Source of the DNA: Lachnospiraceae bacterium UBA3850
GTDB taxonomy: Bacteria > Bacillota > Clostridia > Lachnospirales > Lachnospiraceae
Assembly: GCA_002392655.1 (NCBI GenBank)
Contig: DGHK01000058.1
Coordinates: 1-60,567 of the forward strand
Direction: 5' to 3'
Length of the DNA stretch: 60,567 bases
Shown here: in pieces, positions 7,008 to 15,980 of the stretch
How positions within the stretch are numbered: position 1 is the stretch's first letter
How the letters are laid out: each line of letters starts with the position of its first letter
Program-made: the position numbers and the translations under genes
The notes under the pieces: model-generated
Databases searched by the model: none
Told to the model about the DNA's origin: nothing
What the model saw: the letters and a program-made list of their open reading frames with translations, nothing else

Positions 7008-9668
7008 GTGAAAAATAGGGGTAACAGTATAGCTATAACAGCAATTTTCGGAGTAGTTCTCGTGACACTTATCCTTATACTTGGAACTATATGGATAGGG
7101 AGAAGTGCATCACGTGATTCTCAGGATGTTGCACGTTCGGTAAGTTTATTATATCTGGATGAGCTGGCAGGTCGTCGAGAGCAGGTTGTGTCGAATAATC
7201 TACGCGGCAGGATAGAGGATCTGAATACAGCACTTGAGCTTATGACAGATAGTGATCTGAGTGATATAGAACATCTTCAGGAATATCAGGGGAAGATGAA
7301 GAAGCTATTTAAGCTCGAGAAGTTTGCTTTTGTGGATGCAGATGGAATTATATATACTTCACTTGGAACTCAGAATAATATCGAAGAATATGATTTTGAT
7401 TATATGAAAATAAAAGAAGCTGAGATATCCATAAAGGATCCAAAATCCTCAGAAAAAAAAGTTATCATAGCTACACCTGTTAGCGGTATGACTCTTGAGG
7501 GTAATAATCTGGTGTGCTGCTTTATGGAGATAGATATGACAGAGATGCTCGCAGGTGTCTCTATGTATTCCCAGCAAAGTGATACAACATTTTCCAATAT
7601 ATATACAAAGGATGGTGTGGCGCTTACTGATACTATACTTGGTGGTCTTGCTAAGGAGGATAATCTGATTGATGCCCTGTCCAAGGCTGATTATGACAAG
7701 GGTTATTCTTATGAGAAGGTTAAGCAGGACTTTGAAAATCATGAGGGTGGAATAGCATCCTTTACCTATAACGATATAAAAGAAACACTTAGCTATAAAC
7801 CTATAGAAGGAACGGATTGGATGCTTACATATCTGATCCGGGAAAGTGTTCTCAGTAATCAGATTAGTTCTATATCTAAAGGAATACTTATAAGAAGCAT
7901 CATTCAATCAGCGCTTACCATACTCGTGATTCTTATTACTTTTGCATTTCTCTATGTTCAGATACGAAAGAATTCGAGCCTTCGCCTGGCAAAGGAGACA
8001 GCTGATGCAGAAGCAAGAGTTAAACAGCAGGAGCTGGATGAACGTATAGCGATGCAGGAGAAGATTGAACAGCAGTCTTATGCGCTTAGTGATGCGCTTA
8101 CTATTGCAGAGGAAGCAAGTAAGGCGAAGACGGTATTTCTCTCTAATATGAGTCATGAGATCAGAACTCCGATGAATGCGATAATTGGTCTGGATAATAT
8201 CGCGCTTAACGATCCGGATACCCCACCGAAGACAAGGGAGTATCTCGAGAAGATAGGAGAATCTGCGGAGCATCTGCTTAGTCTGATAAATGATATTCTG
8301 GATATGTCACGAATCGAGTCCGGAAAAATGATCCTTAAAAATGAAGAGTTCTCATTCCAGAAGCTGCTTGCGTCGATCAACACCATGTTTAGCGGACAGT
8401 GTTCTGAAAAGGGACTGGATTATCAGTGTCATGTCAGCGGTGAGCTTGATGATTATTACATAGGTGATAGTGTAAAGCTGAGGCAGGTACTTATCAATAT
8501 TCTCGGAAATGCAGTCAAGTTTACTCCTGAAGGAGGAAGTATAGAGCTTGATGTTCGAAGCAAGATATCCTATGAGGGACAGACTACTCTTGAGTTTAAA
8601 GTTTCCGATACGGGAATTGGAATCAGTGAAGAATTTCTTCCACACATTTTTGATACATTTTCGCAGGAGAATGCTTCCTCTGGCGATAAGTATGGAAGCT
8701 CCGGCCTGGGAATGGCAATCTGCAAAAATATCGTTGAGATGATGAATGGAAATATTCATGTTGAAAGCGAAAAGGATAAGGGTTCTGTTTTTATTTTTAC
8801 AGTTACACTGATGGATTCAGAAAGAAAAGAATCAAGCAGTTCGAAAAATGAGATCAGGCTTAGTGAGATGAGTGTTCTTATAGTCGATGATGATTCAATA
8901 GCTTGTGAACATGCGAAGCTTGTTCTGGAAAAAGCGGGTATTGCATCGGAGATTGCATACTCAGGAGAAGAAGCACTTGAGAAGGTTAATCTGAGGCATG
9001 CACGAAGAAATCCGTATAATCTGATACTTCTTGACTGGCAGATGCCGGAAATTGACGGCGTAGAGACAACCAGAAGAATAAGACAGGTTGTAGGAGATGA
9101 GTCTGCAATAATAATCCTTACAGCTTATCGTTGGGATGATATACTTGATGAAGCTATGAATGCCGGGGTTGACAGCTTCCTGTCAAAACCTATTTTTGCA
9201 CAGAGTGTTATAGAGGAATTCCAAAGTGCATTTAACAGAAAGAATAAGCTGTTAAATGATAAAGAATCTGAGGTTGATCTGAGTGGAAGAAAAATACTTC
9301 TTGCAGAGGATATGCAAATCAATGCAGAGATAATAACCATGGTTCTTGAGATGAAACAGATGGAAGTTGATCTTGCAGAAAACGGAAGGGTTGCAGTTGA
9401 AACCTTCAGTGAACATCCTGAAGGATATTACGACGCGATTCTTATGGATATGCGTATGCCTGAGATGGATGGACTCGAAGCTACTCGTAGGATACGTGCC
9501 ATGAATAGAGATGATGCTAAAAAGATTCCTATTATAGCTCTTACGGCAAATGCATTTGATGAAGATGTACAGAGGAGTATGCAGGCAGGACTTAATGCAC
9601 ATCTGTCCAAGCCGGTGCAGCCAGAAGTTCTTTTTGAAACTTTGAAGAGCTTTTTGCGAGAGAAATGA
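7008..9668 (+). CDS. Hybrid sensor histidine kinase with extracytoplasmic sensor and two receiver domains
   Basis: An 886-residue membrane kinase. A TM helix (residues 9-30) and a second (about 292-315) enclose a roughly 260-residue extracellular region of Cache type. A coiled coil then leads to the HisKA domain with His383 in MSHEIRTPMNAI and a complete HATPase domain (NILGNAVKFTP, DTGIGI, GLGMAI). Two receiver domains follow: the first (about 620-740) has Asp676 in LLDWQMP and the second (about 760-880) has Asp814 in LMDMRMP, both with the conserved Lys in SKP. The start is GTG 7008 after AAGGAGG at 6988-6994, a rather long 13-nt gap. The second receiver is nearly identical to that of the kinase at 11822, indicating duplication. 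It heads the signalling operon. Confidence 0.92.
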   Translation: MKNRGNSIAITAIFGVVLVTLILILGTIWIGRSASRDSQDVARSVSLLYLDELAGRREQVVSNNLRGRIEDLNTALELMTDSDLSDIEHLQEYQGKMKKLFKLEKFAFVDADGIIYTSLGTQNNIEEYDFDYMKIKEAEISIKDPKSSEKKVIIATPVSGMTLEGNNLVCCFMEIDMTEMLAGVSMYSQQSDTTFSNIYTKDGVALTDTILGGLAKEDNLIDALSKADYDKGYSYEKVKQDFENHEGGIASFTYNDIKETLSYKPIEGTDWMLTYLIRESVLSNQISSISKGILIRSIIQSALTILVILITFAFLYVQIRKNSSLRLAKETADAEARVKQQELDERIAMQEKIEQQSYALSDALTIAEEASKAKTVFLSNMSHEIRTPMNAIIGLDNIALNDPDTPPKTREYLEKIGESAEHLLSLINDILDMSRIESGKMILKNEEFSFQKLLASINTMFSGQCSEKGLDYQCHVSGELDDYYIGDSVKLRQVLINILGNAVKFTPEGGSIELDVRSKISYEGQTTLEFKVSDTGIGISEEFLPHIFDTFSQENASSGDKYGSSGLGMAICKNIVEMMNGNIHVESEKDKGSVFIFTVTLMDSERKESSSSKNEIRLSEMSVLIVDDDSIACEHAKLVLEKAGIASEIAYSGEEALEKVNLRHARRNPYNLILLDWQMPEIDGVETTRRIRQVVGDESAIIILTAYRWDDILDEAMNAGVDSFLSKPIFAQSVIEEFQSAFNRKNKLLNDKESEVDLSGRKILLAEDMQINAEIITMVLEMKQMEVDLAENGRVAVETFSEHPEGYYDAILMDMRMPEMDGLEATRRIRAMNRDDAKKIPIIALTANAFDEDVQRSMQAGLNAHLSKPVQPEVLFETLKSFLREK

Positions 9669-9740
9669 CATATATGATAAAATATAAAGTGTTTTCAGAA
9701 AACCAATAATTTCAGATTAACTAAAAGTTGAGGGGTTACT

Positions 9741-11426
9741 ATGGAAAAAATAAGAGGTACATATCGACTGAGAAGAAGAGTTCTTATAGTTGATGATGAA
9801 GAGATAAACAGAGAGATTCTTGGTAATATTCTGAGTGATGAATATGACATAACTTATGCAGAAAACGGAAAACAGGCATACGAATTGATCCATGAAAGGA
9901 TGTCGATGTATTCGCTTATCCTGCTGGATCTTTTGATGCCGGTCATGAATGGATTTGAGCTCATAGAAAAACTGAGGTCAGAGGATGATACCAAAGGAAT
10001 CCCTGTAATCGTAATGACATCTGAGAAGGAGGCTGAAGTAAAAAGCATCAACCTCGGAGCATCGGATTTCATTACAAAGCCTTATGATATGCCTGAGGTT
10101 ATTCTTGCGCGATGTGCCAGGGTAATAGAGCTTTATGAGGATAAGAGTCTCATAAAAGCAGCTGAGCATGATGATCTGACGGGACTGTACTCAAGAGAAT
10201 TTTTCTATGAGTATATCAGACAGATTGAAAAGTACAATTCGTCAACACCGGTTGATGCTGTTGCACTGAATATAGAACATTTTCGTATGATAAATGAGAT
10301 GTACGGAAGAGAAGTAGGTGATGATGTTCTCAAGAAAACAGCGGCGGTGGTTACCGGAAAATTTGCAGATTCTTTGTGCATCGGATGCAGACTTGATGGT
10401 GATACATACTTCTTATATGTGGATCATAAAGAAAGCTATGATGATGTTTTTGACTCCCTTCAGCAGGAGCTTGCAAGGATGACTCAGATTCCGAGAATCA
10501 GAGTCAGGATAGGTGTATATCAAAGTGTAGATAAAAATCTCTCGCCTGAGGACTGGTTCGATCATGCCAAAATGGCAAGTGACAATCTGAGAGGAGATTA
10601 TACCAGACAGATAAGCTATTACAATACAGAACAAAATGAGAAGGATATCTATCAGGAGAGGCTTATAAATGATATGGAGCAGTCCATTAATAATCGTGAC
10701 TTCGTTGTATATTATCAGCCAAAGTTTGATATAAACGGAGAAGTCCCGAAGCTGAAAAGTGCTGAAGCACTTATCAGATGGAATCATCCTGAACTGGGAA
10801 TGATTAGTCCGGGGGATTTTGTACCGCTTTTTGAAAGCAACGGACTTATTCAGAAGCTTGATCAGTTTGTGTGGCAGGAGGCTGTTGCCCAGATTAAGGA
10901 GTGGAAGGATAAGTTTGGTGTATCCATCCCGATTTCAGTAAATGTATCAAGAATAGATATATATGATCCAGAGCTGGAAAATAAGCTCTTTGACTTGCTG
11001 GATAGGTATGGAATCACGTCAAAGGAATTGCATTTGGAAATAACGGAGTCGGCTTATTCTGAAAATGCTGAGGTTCTTATATCAGTTGTTAATGAGCTTA
11101 GAGATAAGGGATTTTTGATAGAGATGGATGATTTCGGATCAGGATATTCGTCCCTCAATATGCTGACGGAAATCCCTATTGATGTTCTCAAGGTTGATAT
11201 GAAATTTATCAGAAATATGAATAAGGACAAAAAGAGTCTGAAGCTGGTTGAACTGGTTCTGGATATAGCAAAGTTTCTTGGAGTACCTGCTATTGCAGAG
11301 GGAGTAGAGAATGAGAGTCAGTTAAGTAAATTAAAGGAAATGGGTTGTGATGTAATACAAGGGTATTATTTCTCAAAACCTGTACCACCGGATGAATTTG
11401 AAGAATTTATAACAAAAGGAGAATAG
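9741..11426 (+). CDS. Response regulator with degenerate GGDEF and active-looking EAL domain (c-di-GMP phosphodiesterase)
   Basis: 561 residues in three domains. The receiver (about 12-130) has Asp63 in ILLDLLMP and Lys in FITKPYD. The GGDEF-like domain (about 145-300) has LDGDT where GGDEF should be, so cyclase activity is unlikely, although it may bind GTP. The EAL domain (about 310-555) keeps the catalytic set: AEALIRW, NVSRID, EITES, DDFGSGYSSL, AEGVE and QGYYFSKP. The protein should hydrolyse c-di-GMP when its receiver is in the right state. It lies between two hybrid kinases and 2 bp before an HPt gene, which suggests it is the final acceptor of a phosphorelay. The GAGGGG site supports ATG 9741. 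Confidence 0.92.
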   Translation: MEKIRGTYRLRRRVLIVDDEEINREILGNILSDEYDITYAENGKQAYELIHERMSMYSLILLDLLMPVMNGFELIEKLRSEDDTKGIPVIVMTSEKEAEVKSINLGASDFITKPYDMPEVILARCARVIELYEDKSLIKAAEHDDLTGLYSREFFYEYIRQIEKYNSSTPVDAVALNIEHFRMINEMYGREVGDDVLKKTAAVVTGKFADSLCIGCRLDGDTYFLYVDHKESYDDVFDSLQQELARMTQIPRIRVRIGVYQSVDKNLSPEDWFDHAKMASDNLRGDYTRQISYYNTEQNEKDIYQERLINDMEQSINNRDFVVYYQPKFDINGEVPKLKSAEALIRWNHPELGMISPGDFVPLFESNGLIQKLDQFVWQEAVAQIKEWKDKFGVSIPISVNVSRIDIYDPELENKLFDLLDRYGITSKELHLEITESAYSENAEVLISVVNELRDKGFLIEMDDFGSGYSSLNMLTEIPIDVLKVDMKFIRNMNKDKKSLKLVELVLDIAKFLGVPAIAEGVENESQLSKLKEMGCDVIQGYYFSKPVPPDEFEEFITKGE

Positions 11427-11428
11427 GG

Positions 11429-11770
11429 ATGATAGACATAAATAGTCTCCGTGAGTTCGGAGCTGATGTAGATAGTGGACTTGCATGTTGTATGAATAAT
11501 GAGGCGTTTTACCTGAAGCTTGTAGAAAAGTCTCTTGGGGATCCTGCTTTTGATAACCTGAAGAGGGCTATTTCAGAAAAGGATTTAGATGCTGCGTTTG
11601 ATGCGGCCCATGGTCTTAAGGGTGTGATGGGAAATCTTGCACTTACACCTATATATGATCCGATTGTTGAGATAACTGAGCTTCTCAGAAGCAGGACTGA
11701 TATGGATTATAATGACCTGGTAGAAGTAATTTGCAGCAAAAAGGAAGAGTTATCCGGGCTTTGCGAATAA
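11429..11770 (+). CDS. Free-standing histidine phosphotransfer (HPt) protein
   Basis: A 113-residue helical protein with the HPt signature AAHGLKG, His61 being the phosphoryl acceptor. Its start codon follows the stop of the EAL regulator after 2 bp, so the two are almost certainly translated from one message. HPt proteins carry phosphate from the receiver of a hybrid kinase to the receiver of a separate regulator. Both hybrid kinases here end in receivers and lack an HPt domain, so this protein fills exactly the missing step. Confidence 0.88.
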   Translation: MIDINSLREFGADVDSGLACCMNNEAFYLKLVEKSLGDPAFDNLKRAISEKDLDAAFDAAHGLKGVMGNLALTPIYDPIVEITELLRSRTDMDYNDLVEVICSKKEELSGLCE

Positions 11771-11821
11771 TGTAAAGTTGTATGGGATATAGTAAAACAA
11801 AGATCTCGAAGGGAGTATGCA

Positions 11822-13873
11822 GTGTTTGGCGAGAGATTTGAATTAAATGAACAAACCATACCAATAGTTGAAGAAATAGGCCGTCATATGCCTGGTGGTT
11901 TCTTTATATATAAAGCGAGTGAACCTGAAGAGCTTCTCTACGCAAACAGAGCGGTAATAGATATATTTGGCTGTGATGATCTAGAGGATTTTAAAAAGCT
12001 TACGGGTTTTACATTTAAGGGTATGCTTCATCCGGATGATTATGACAGGATAGAAGAATCTATCGTAGAACAGATAGATGTCAGCAGCGACAATCTGGAT
12101 TATGTTGAATATCGCATCATATGTAAGGATGGAAGCATAAGATGGGTAGATGACTATGGCCATTATACTGAGACTCAGGCCTATGGAGGCATATATTATG
12201 TTTTCATATCAGACATCACTGAGAAGAAGGAAGAGAGCCTGAGACATATAGAGGAAGATGAGAAACAGAAGGAAGAGCAGAATAAACTGATAACAGCTCT
12301 GGCGTCTGATTATTGGAGTGTTTACTATATTGAGCTTGATACAGACAGTGGAGTCTGCTATCAGTCGCATCCGGAGATATATCGGGCTTTAGAAACCGGA
12401 GAAAATTTCAAATATCTGGAGACCTTCACTGATTATGCTATGAAAAACATTACTGATGAATACAGGGAAGAGTTTCTCAGATTTATACAGCCGGATGCTA
12501 TACGTGAAGGGTTAAAGGAAAACCGTGTCATATCATACAGATATATGACCAGTAGAAATGGGGAAGAGAAGTATGAGATGATCCGCTTTGCTGGTGTTCG
12601 TCATCCTGAGGACAGAGATGATCATATGGTTCATGCTGTAGGAGCATGTTTCTCAGATATTGACGCAGAAACAAGGAAAACCATGGTTCATAATAAAGCT
12701 CTGAGTGATGCGCTGATTGCGGCAGAACAGGCAAACAGAGCAAAGACTGCATTTCTTTCAAATATGTCGCATGAAATCCGTACACCGATGAATGCGATAA
12801 TCAGTCTGGATAATCTTGCACTTTCCGATATAGATATATCTAACAGAACAAAGGACTACCTGGAGAAAATCGGAACCTCGGCCAATCATCTCTTAAATAT
12901 CATAAATGATATCCTGGATATGACCAGAATCGAATCGGGGCGAATGGCTCTAAATAGTGAGGAATTCTCCTTTGCGAAGGTTATGGAGCAGGTTTCGACT
13001 ATGATTGGAGGACAGTGCCGAAACAAGGGACTAAAGTTTACTCCTGTTATAGATGAAAATGTACATGACTATTATGTCGGCGATTCTATGAAGCTGAAAC
13101 AGATACTTATTAATATTCTCGGTAATTCGGTTAAGTTTACACCGAGGGGCGGTGAGGTTTCTGTCAAGGTAAATGAGATAGCCCGCTATGATGGTAATTC
13201 TACACTTAGATTCTGCGTATCAGATACAGGAATAGGTATGAGCGAGGAATATCTGCCCAGACTTTTCGATGCATTTACTCAGGAGGATTCATCTACGACA
13301 AATCAGTATGGTAGTACTGGACTCGGTATGCCTATCACAAAGAGTCTTGTGGAGCTGATGAACGGTAGCATCGATGTAAAGAGTAAAAAGGGAGTAGGGA
13401 CTGAGTTTACTGTTACTCTGTCACTTAAGATTTCTGATAAGGTAGATAATGAAAAGAATGTATCAAAGAACAGTTCAGCGGAAATACTCAGTGGCAGAAG
13501 AGTTATGCTGGCAGAGGATGTGGTCATAAATGCTGAGATTATGATGATGGTTCTTGCTGCGCGAGATATAGAGGTTGATCATGTAGAAAACGGTCAGCTG
13601 GCTGTAGAGCATTTCAGGGAACATGAAATGGGATACTATGATGCTATACTGATGGATATACGTATGCCGGTCATGGATGGAATCGAGGCAACTAAGTGTA
13701 TCAGAGCCATGGATAGAAAAGATGCGAAGGAGATTCCTATAATAGCCCTTACAGCAAATGCTTTTGATGAGGATGTACATAGAAGTCTTCAGGCCGGTTT
13801 GAATGCCCATCTCAGTAAGCCAGTGGAGCCTGATGTATTGTATGAGACACTTGTAAGTTTTTTGGCTGATTAG
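11822..13873 (+). CDS. PAS-containing cytoplasmic hybrid histidine kinase
   Basis: 683 residues with no TM segment. Residues about 15-140 form a PAS domain (GGFFIYKASEPEELLYANRA, YRIICKDGSIRWV). A second PAS-like domain occupies about 155-290. Then come HisKA with His317 in MSHEIRTPMNAI, HATPase (NILGNSVKFTP, DTGIGM, GLGMPI) and a C-terminal receiver with Asp612 in LMDIRMP and SKPV. The start is GTG 11822 with GGGAG 7 nt upstream; a nearby ATG at 11817 is out of frame. Kinase core and receiver are close paralogues of those in the 7008 kinase, so one is probably a duplicate with a different sensor. It should use the HPt encoded 51 bp upstream. Confidence 0.92.
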   Translation: MFGERFELNEQTIPIVEEIGRHMPGGFFIYKASEPEELLYANRAVIDIFGCDDLEDFKKLTGFTFKGMLHPDDYDRIEESIVEQIDVSSDNLDYVEYRIICKDGSIRWVDDYGHYTETQAYGGIYYVFISDITEKKEESLRHIEEDEKQKEEQNKLITALASDYWSVYYIELDTDSGVCYQSHPEIYRALETGENFKYLETFTDYAMKNITDEYREEFLRFIQPDAIREGLKENRVISYRYMTSRNGEEKYEMIRFAGVRHPEDRDDHMVHAVGACFSDIDAETRKTMVHNKALSDALIAAEQANRAKTAFLSNMSHEIRTPMNAIISLDNLALSDIDISNRTKDYLEKIGTSANHLLNIINDILDMTRIESGRMALNSEEFSFAKVMEQVSTMIGGQCRNKGLKFTPVIDENVHDYYVGDSMKLKQILINILGNSVKFTPRGGEVSVKVNEIARYDGNSTLRFCVSDTGIGMSEEYLPRLFDAFTQEDSSTTNQYGSTGLGMPITKSLVELMNGSIDVKSKKGVGTEFTVTLSLKISDKVDNEKNVSKNSSAEILSGRRVMLAEDVVINAEIMMMVLAARDIEVDHVENGQLAVEHFREHEMGYYDAILMDIRMPVMDGIEATKCIRAMDRKDAKEIPIIALTANAFDEDVHRSLQAGLNAHLSKPVEPDVLYETLVSFLAD

Positions 13874-13907
13874 TTATATATTTGATTTTGTTTAGGAGAG
13901 TAATTAC

Positions 13908-14834
13908 ATGCAGGAATTAATAAAGAAGCTTACGCAGAATATATCAGGTAGATTTGTTGGAAAAGAAAAAGTTATAAAGAATCTCATAACTGCACTTCTG
14001 GCTGATGGTCATGTTCTTATAGAGGATGTTCCGGGAGTGGGAAAAACAACGCTTGCCAAGACGGTTGCCATGTCTGTTGAGGCTGATTTCGGAAGAATAC
14101 AGTTTACACCTGACACGCTTCCGACAGATGTAGTAGGAACCACTATTTTCGATGCGGCTAAGTCTGAATTCAGAGTTGTAAAGGGACCAATTCATAATCA
14201 GATAATTCTTGCTGATGAGATAAACAGAACACCACCGAGAACACAGTCGGCTCTGCTTGAGGCTATGGAAGAGAGACAGGTTACAATCGATGGAACAACA
14301 TATAACCTTCCTGAACTTTTTATGGTCATTGCGACCCAGAATCCGACTGAACAGATTGGTACATATCCGCTGCCGGAGGCAGAGCTCGATCGTTTTATGG
14401 TGAAAATCAGTCTTGGTTATCCAGACAGTAGCATGCAGATGGAACTTGCGAAGAACTATCTCAGTGGAAAAATGAGTGGTAATGTTTCACCTGTTCTTAA
14501 GTCAGAGGATATAGTTCAGATGAAGAAAGAGGTTAGAGATGTTATCATTAAGGATGAAGTCATAGAATATGCACTAAGTATAGTTGACTCAACCAGAAGC
14601 ATGGATGAACTGGAATATGGACTGAGTCCGAGAGCGAGTCTTGATCTCTTGATGGCGTCAAAGGCAAATGCATATATAACCGGCAGGGATTATGTTATTC
14701 CTGAGGATGTTATAGATATGTCCAGAGTTGTTCTTCCTCACCGTATGGTTCTTACTGCTAAGGCGCGTATGGACAAGTACACAGGAGAACAGTTGATAAG
14801 CAGGGTGGTAGATAAGATTAAACGCCCAGTTTAA
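13908..14834 (+). CDS. MoxR-family AAA+ ATPase
   Basis: 308 residues. Walker A is GVGKTTLAKT near residue 43, Walker B is LADEINRTPP near residue 105, and sensor 1 is ATQNPTEQ. MoxR ATPases act as chaperones that mature or assemble extracytoplasmic or metal-containing complexes, commonly with the DUF58 and transglutaminase proteins encoded next to them, as here. AGGAGAG precedes the ATG. It follows the kinase by 34 bp and probably belongs to the same transcript. Confidence 0.9.
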   Translation: MQELIKKLTQNISGRFVGKEKVIKNLITALLADGHVLIEDVPGVGKTTLAKTVAMSVEADFGRIQFTPDTLPTDVVGTTIFDAAKSEFRVVKGPIHNQIILADEINRTPPRTQSALLEAMEERQVTIDGTTYNLPELFMVIATQNPTEQIGTYPLPEAELDRFMVKISLGYPDSSMQMELAKNYLSGKMSGNVSPVLKSEDIVQMKKEVRDVIIKDEVIEYALSIVDSTRSMDELEYGLSPRASLDLLMASKANAYITGRDYVIPEDVIDMSRVVLPHRMVLTAKARMDKYTGEQLISRVVDKIKRPV

Positions 14835-14864
14835 AAATAAAGTATGTAATACAGGTATGATCAG

Positions 14865-15980
14865 TTGAAGTCTAAAAGTAATAATACCGAGAAAAAAAGG
14901 AAAAAAGAAAACGCGAATAAAAAGAAAATGGGACTAAGAAACCGAGTTCCCCGAATCGTTTATCTGGCACTGCTGATAGCATCGGCAGTGCTTGTCACAA
15001 ACCGTGGAGGAGGTTTTTCTTATGTCCTGTTTTTTAGTGTTGTCTTATATATACCGATAGCATTTATCCAGCTGCTTTATACAAGAAAGGTGCTCAGAAT
15101 CTATCAGGACGTAAACGGAAGACTGCTTTATAAAAATACTGCTGTTCCCTGCCAGATTACAATCGAGAATTCCGGTATGTTTCCTATTGGTTCGATTAAT
15201 CTCATTATGGATAAGAAGATTACGGAATTTGAGAGTAATTTTACTGAAGAGACTTACAGCTTTCTACCGGGCGAAAACAGGGAGATTGATACGAAGATAT
15301 CATGTAAGTATGCGGGAGAATATGTTGAAGGAATAAGCAGAATAAAAATAGCAGATATGTTCGGCCTGATGAGCATGGAGTATGATATACCATCTCCGCT
15401 TAGGATACATGTATTACCGGTTATTACGGATATTGCCGTAGCGAAAATAAACCGCCTGTTTGAGGAAATAGCAGGCAGGAGACAGCTGTTCAGACTAGAT
15501 AAGGATGATATAGCTCCCGGAAATGAACTCAGGAAGTATGCAGAGGGAGATCCTCTTAACACAGTACACTGGAAGAATTACGCGAGAACCGGAGAAGTCT
15601 ATGTCAGAATTCCGGACAAACAGGAATCAGAGATGCTAACTGTTGTAATAATACCTGATAGGGATACGACCATTGAGAAGCATGATTATATGCTGGAATA
15701 TATAGTATCAATAGCAAATCTGTTTGCGAGACAGAGTAAGCCCGTAAATTTTATCTATTACAGTGGAGGTGTAAAAACATATCTGATCGAGGGCTACGAC
15801 AGCTTCAGAGTGTTCTATATGGAGAAGCTTACTGAGTTTGGAGCGATAGGTAAAGAGATACCTTCGGATGCTGAGGATAAGCTTATAGCGGCAGCTGCAA
15901 AAGCTGAAGGGGCAGTTGCCTATTATTATGAGGAGAACGGATTAAAAAGTTATGTTAACCAGAAAGAAAGCTACAATTGA
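14865..15980 (+). CDS. DUF58 domain membrane protein
   Basis: 371 residues with a Lys-rich cytoplasmic N-terminus, two hydrophobic segments at about 27-70, and a DUF58 domain whose signature AEGDPLNTVHWKNYART lies near residue 230. DUF58 proteins are von Willebrand-like and accompany MoxR ATPases; their biochemical role is unclear. TTG 14865 has AGG nine bases upstream; ATG 14928 is an alternative. The 3' end overlaps the next gene by 29 bp, indicating translational coupling. Confidence 0.85.
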   Translation: MKSKSNNTEKKRKKENANKKKMGLRNRVPRIVYLALLIASAVLVTNRGGGFSYVLFFSVVLYIPIAFIQLLYTRKVLRIYQDVNGRLLYKNTAVPCQITIENSGMFPIGSINLIMDKKITEFESNFTEETYSFLPGENREIDTKISCKYAGEYVEGISRIKIADMFGLMSMEYDIPSPLRIHVLPVITDIAVAKINRLFEEIAGRRQLFRLDKDDIAPGNELRKYAEGDPLNTVHWKNYARTGEVYVRIPDKQESEMLTVVIIPDRDTTIEKHDYMLEYIVSIANLFARQSKPVNFIYYSGGVKTYLIEGYDSFRVFYMEKLTEFGAIGKEIPSDAEDKLIAAAAKAEGAVAYYYEENGLKSYVNQKESYN

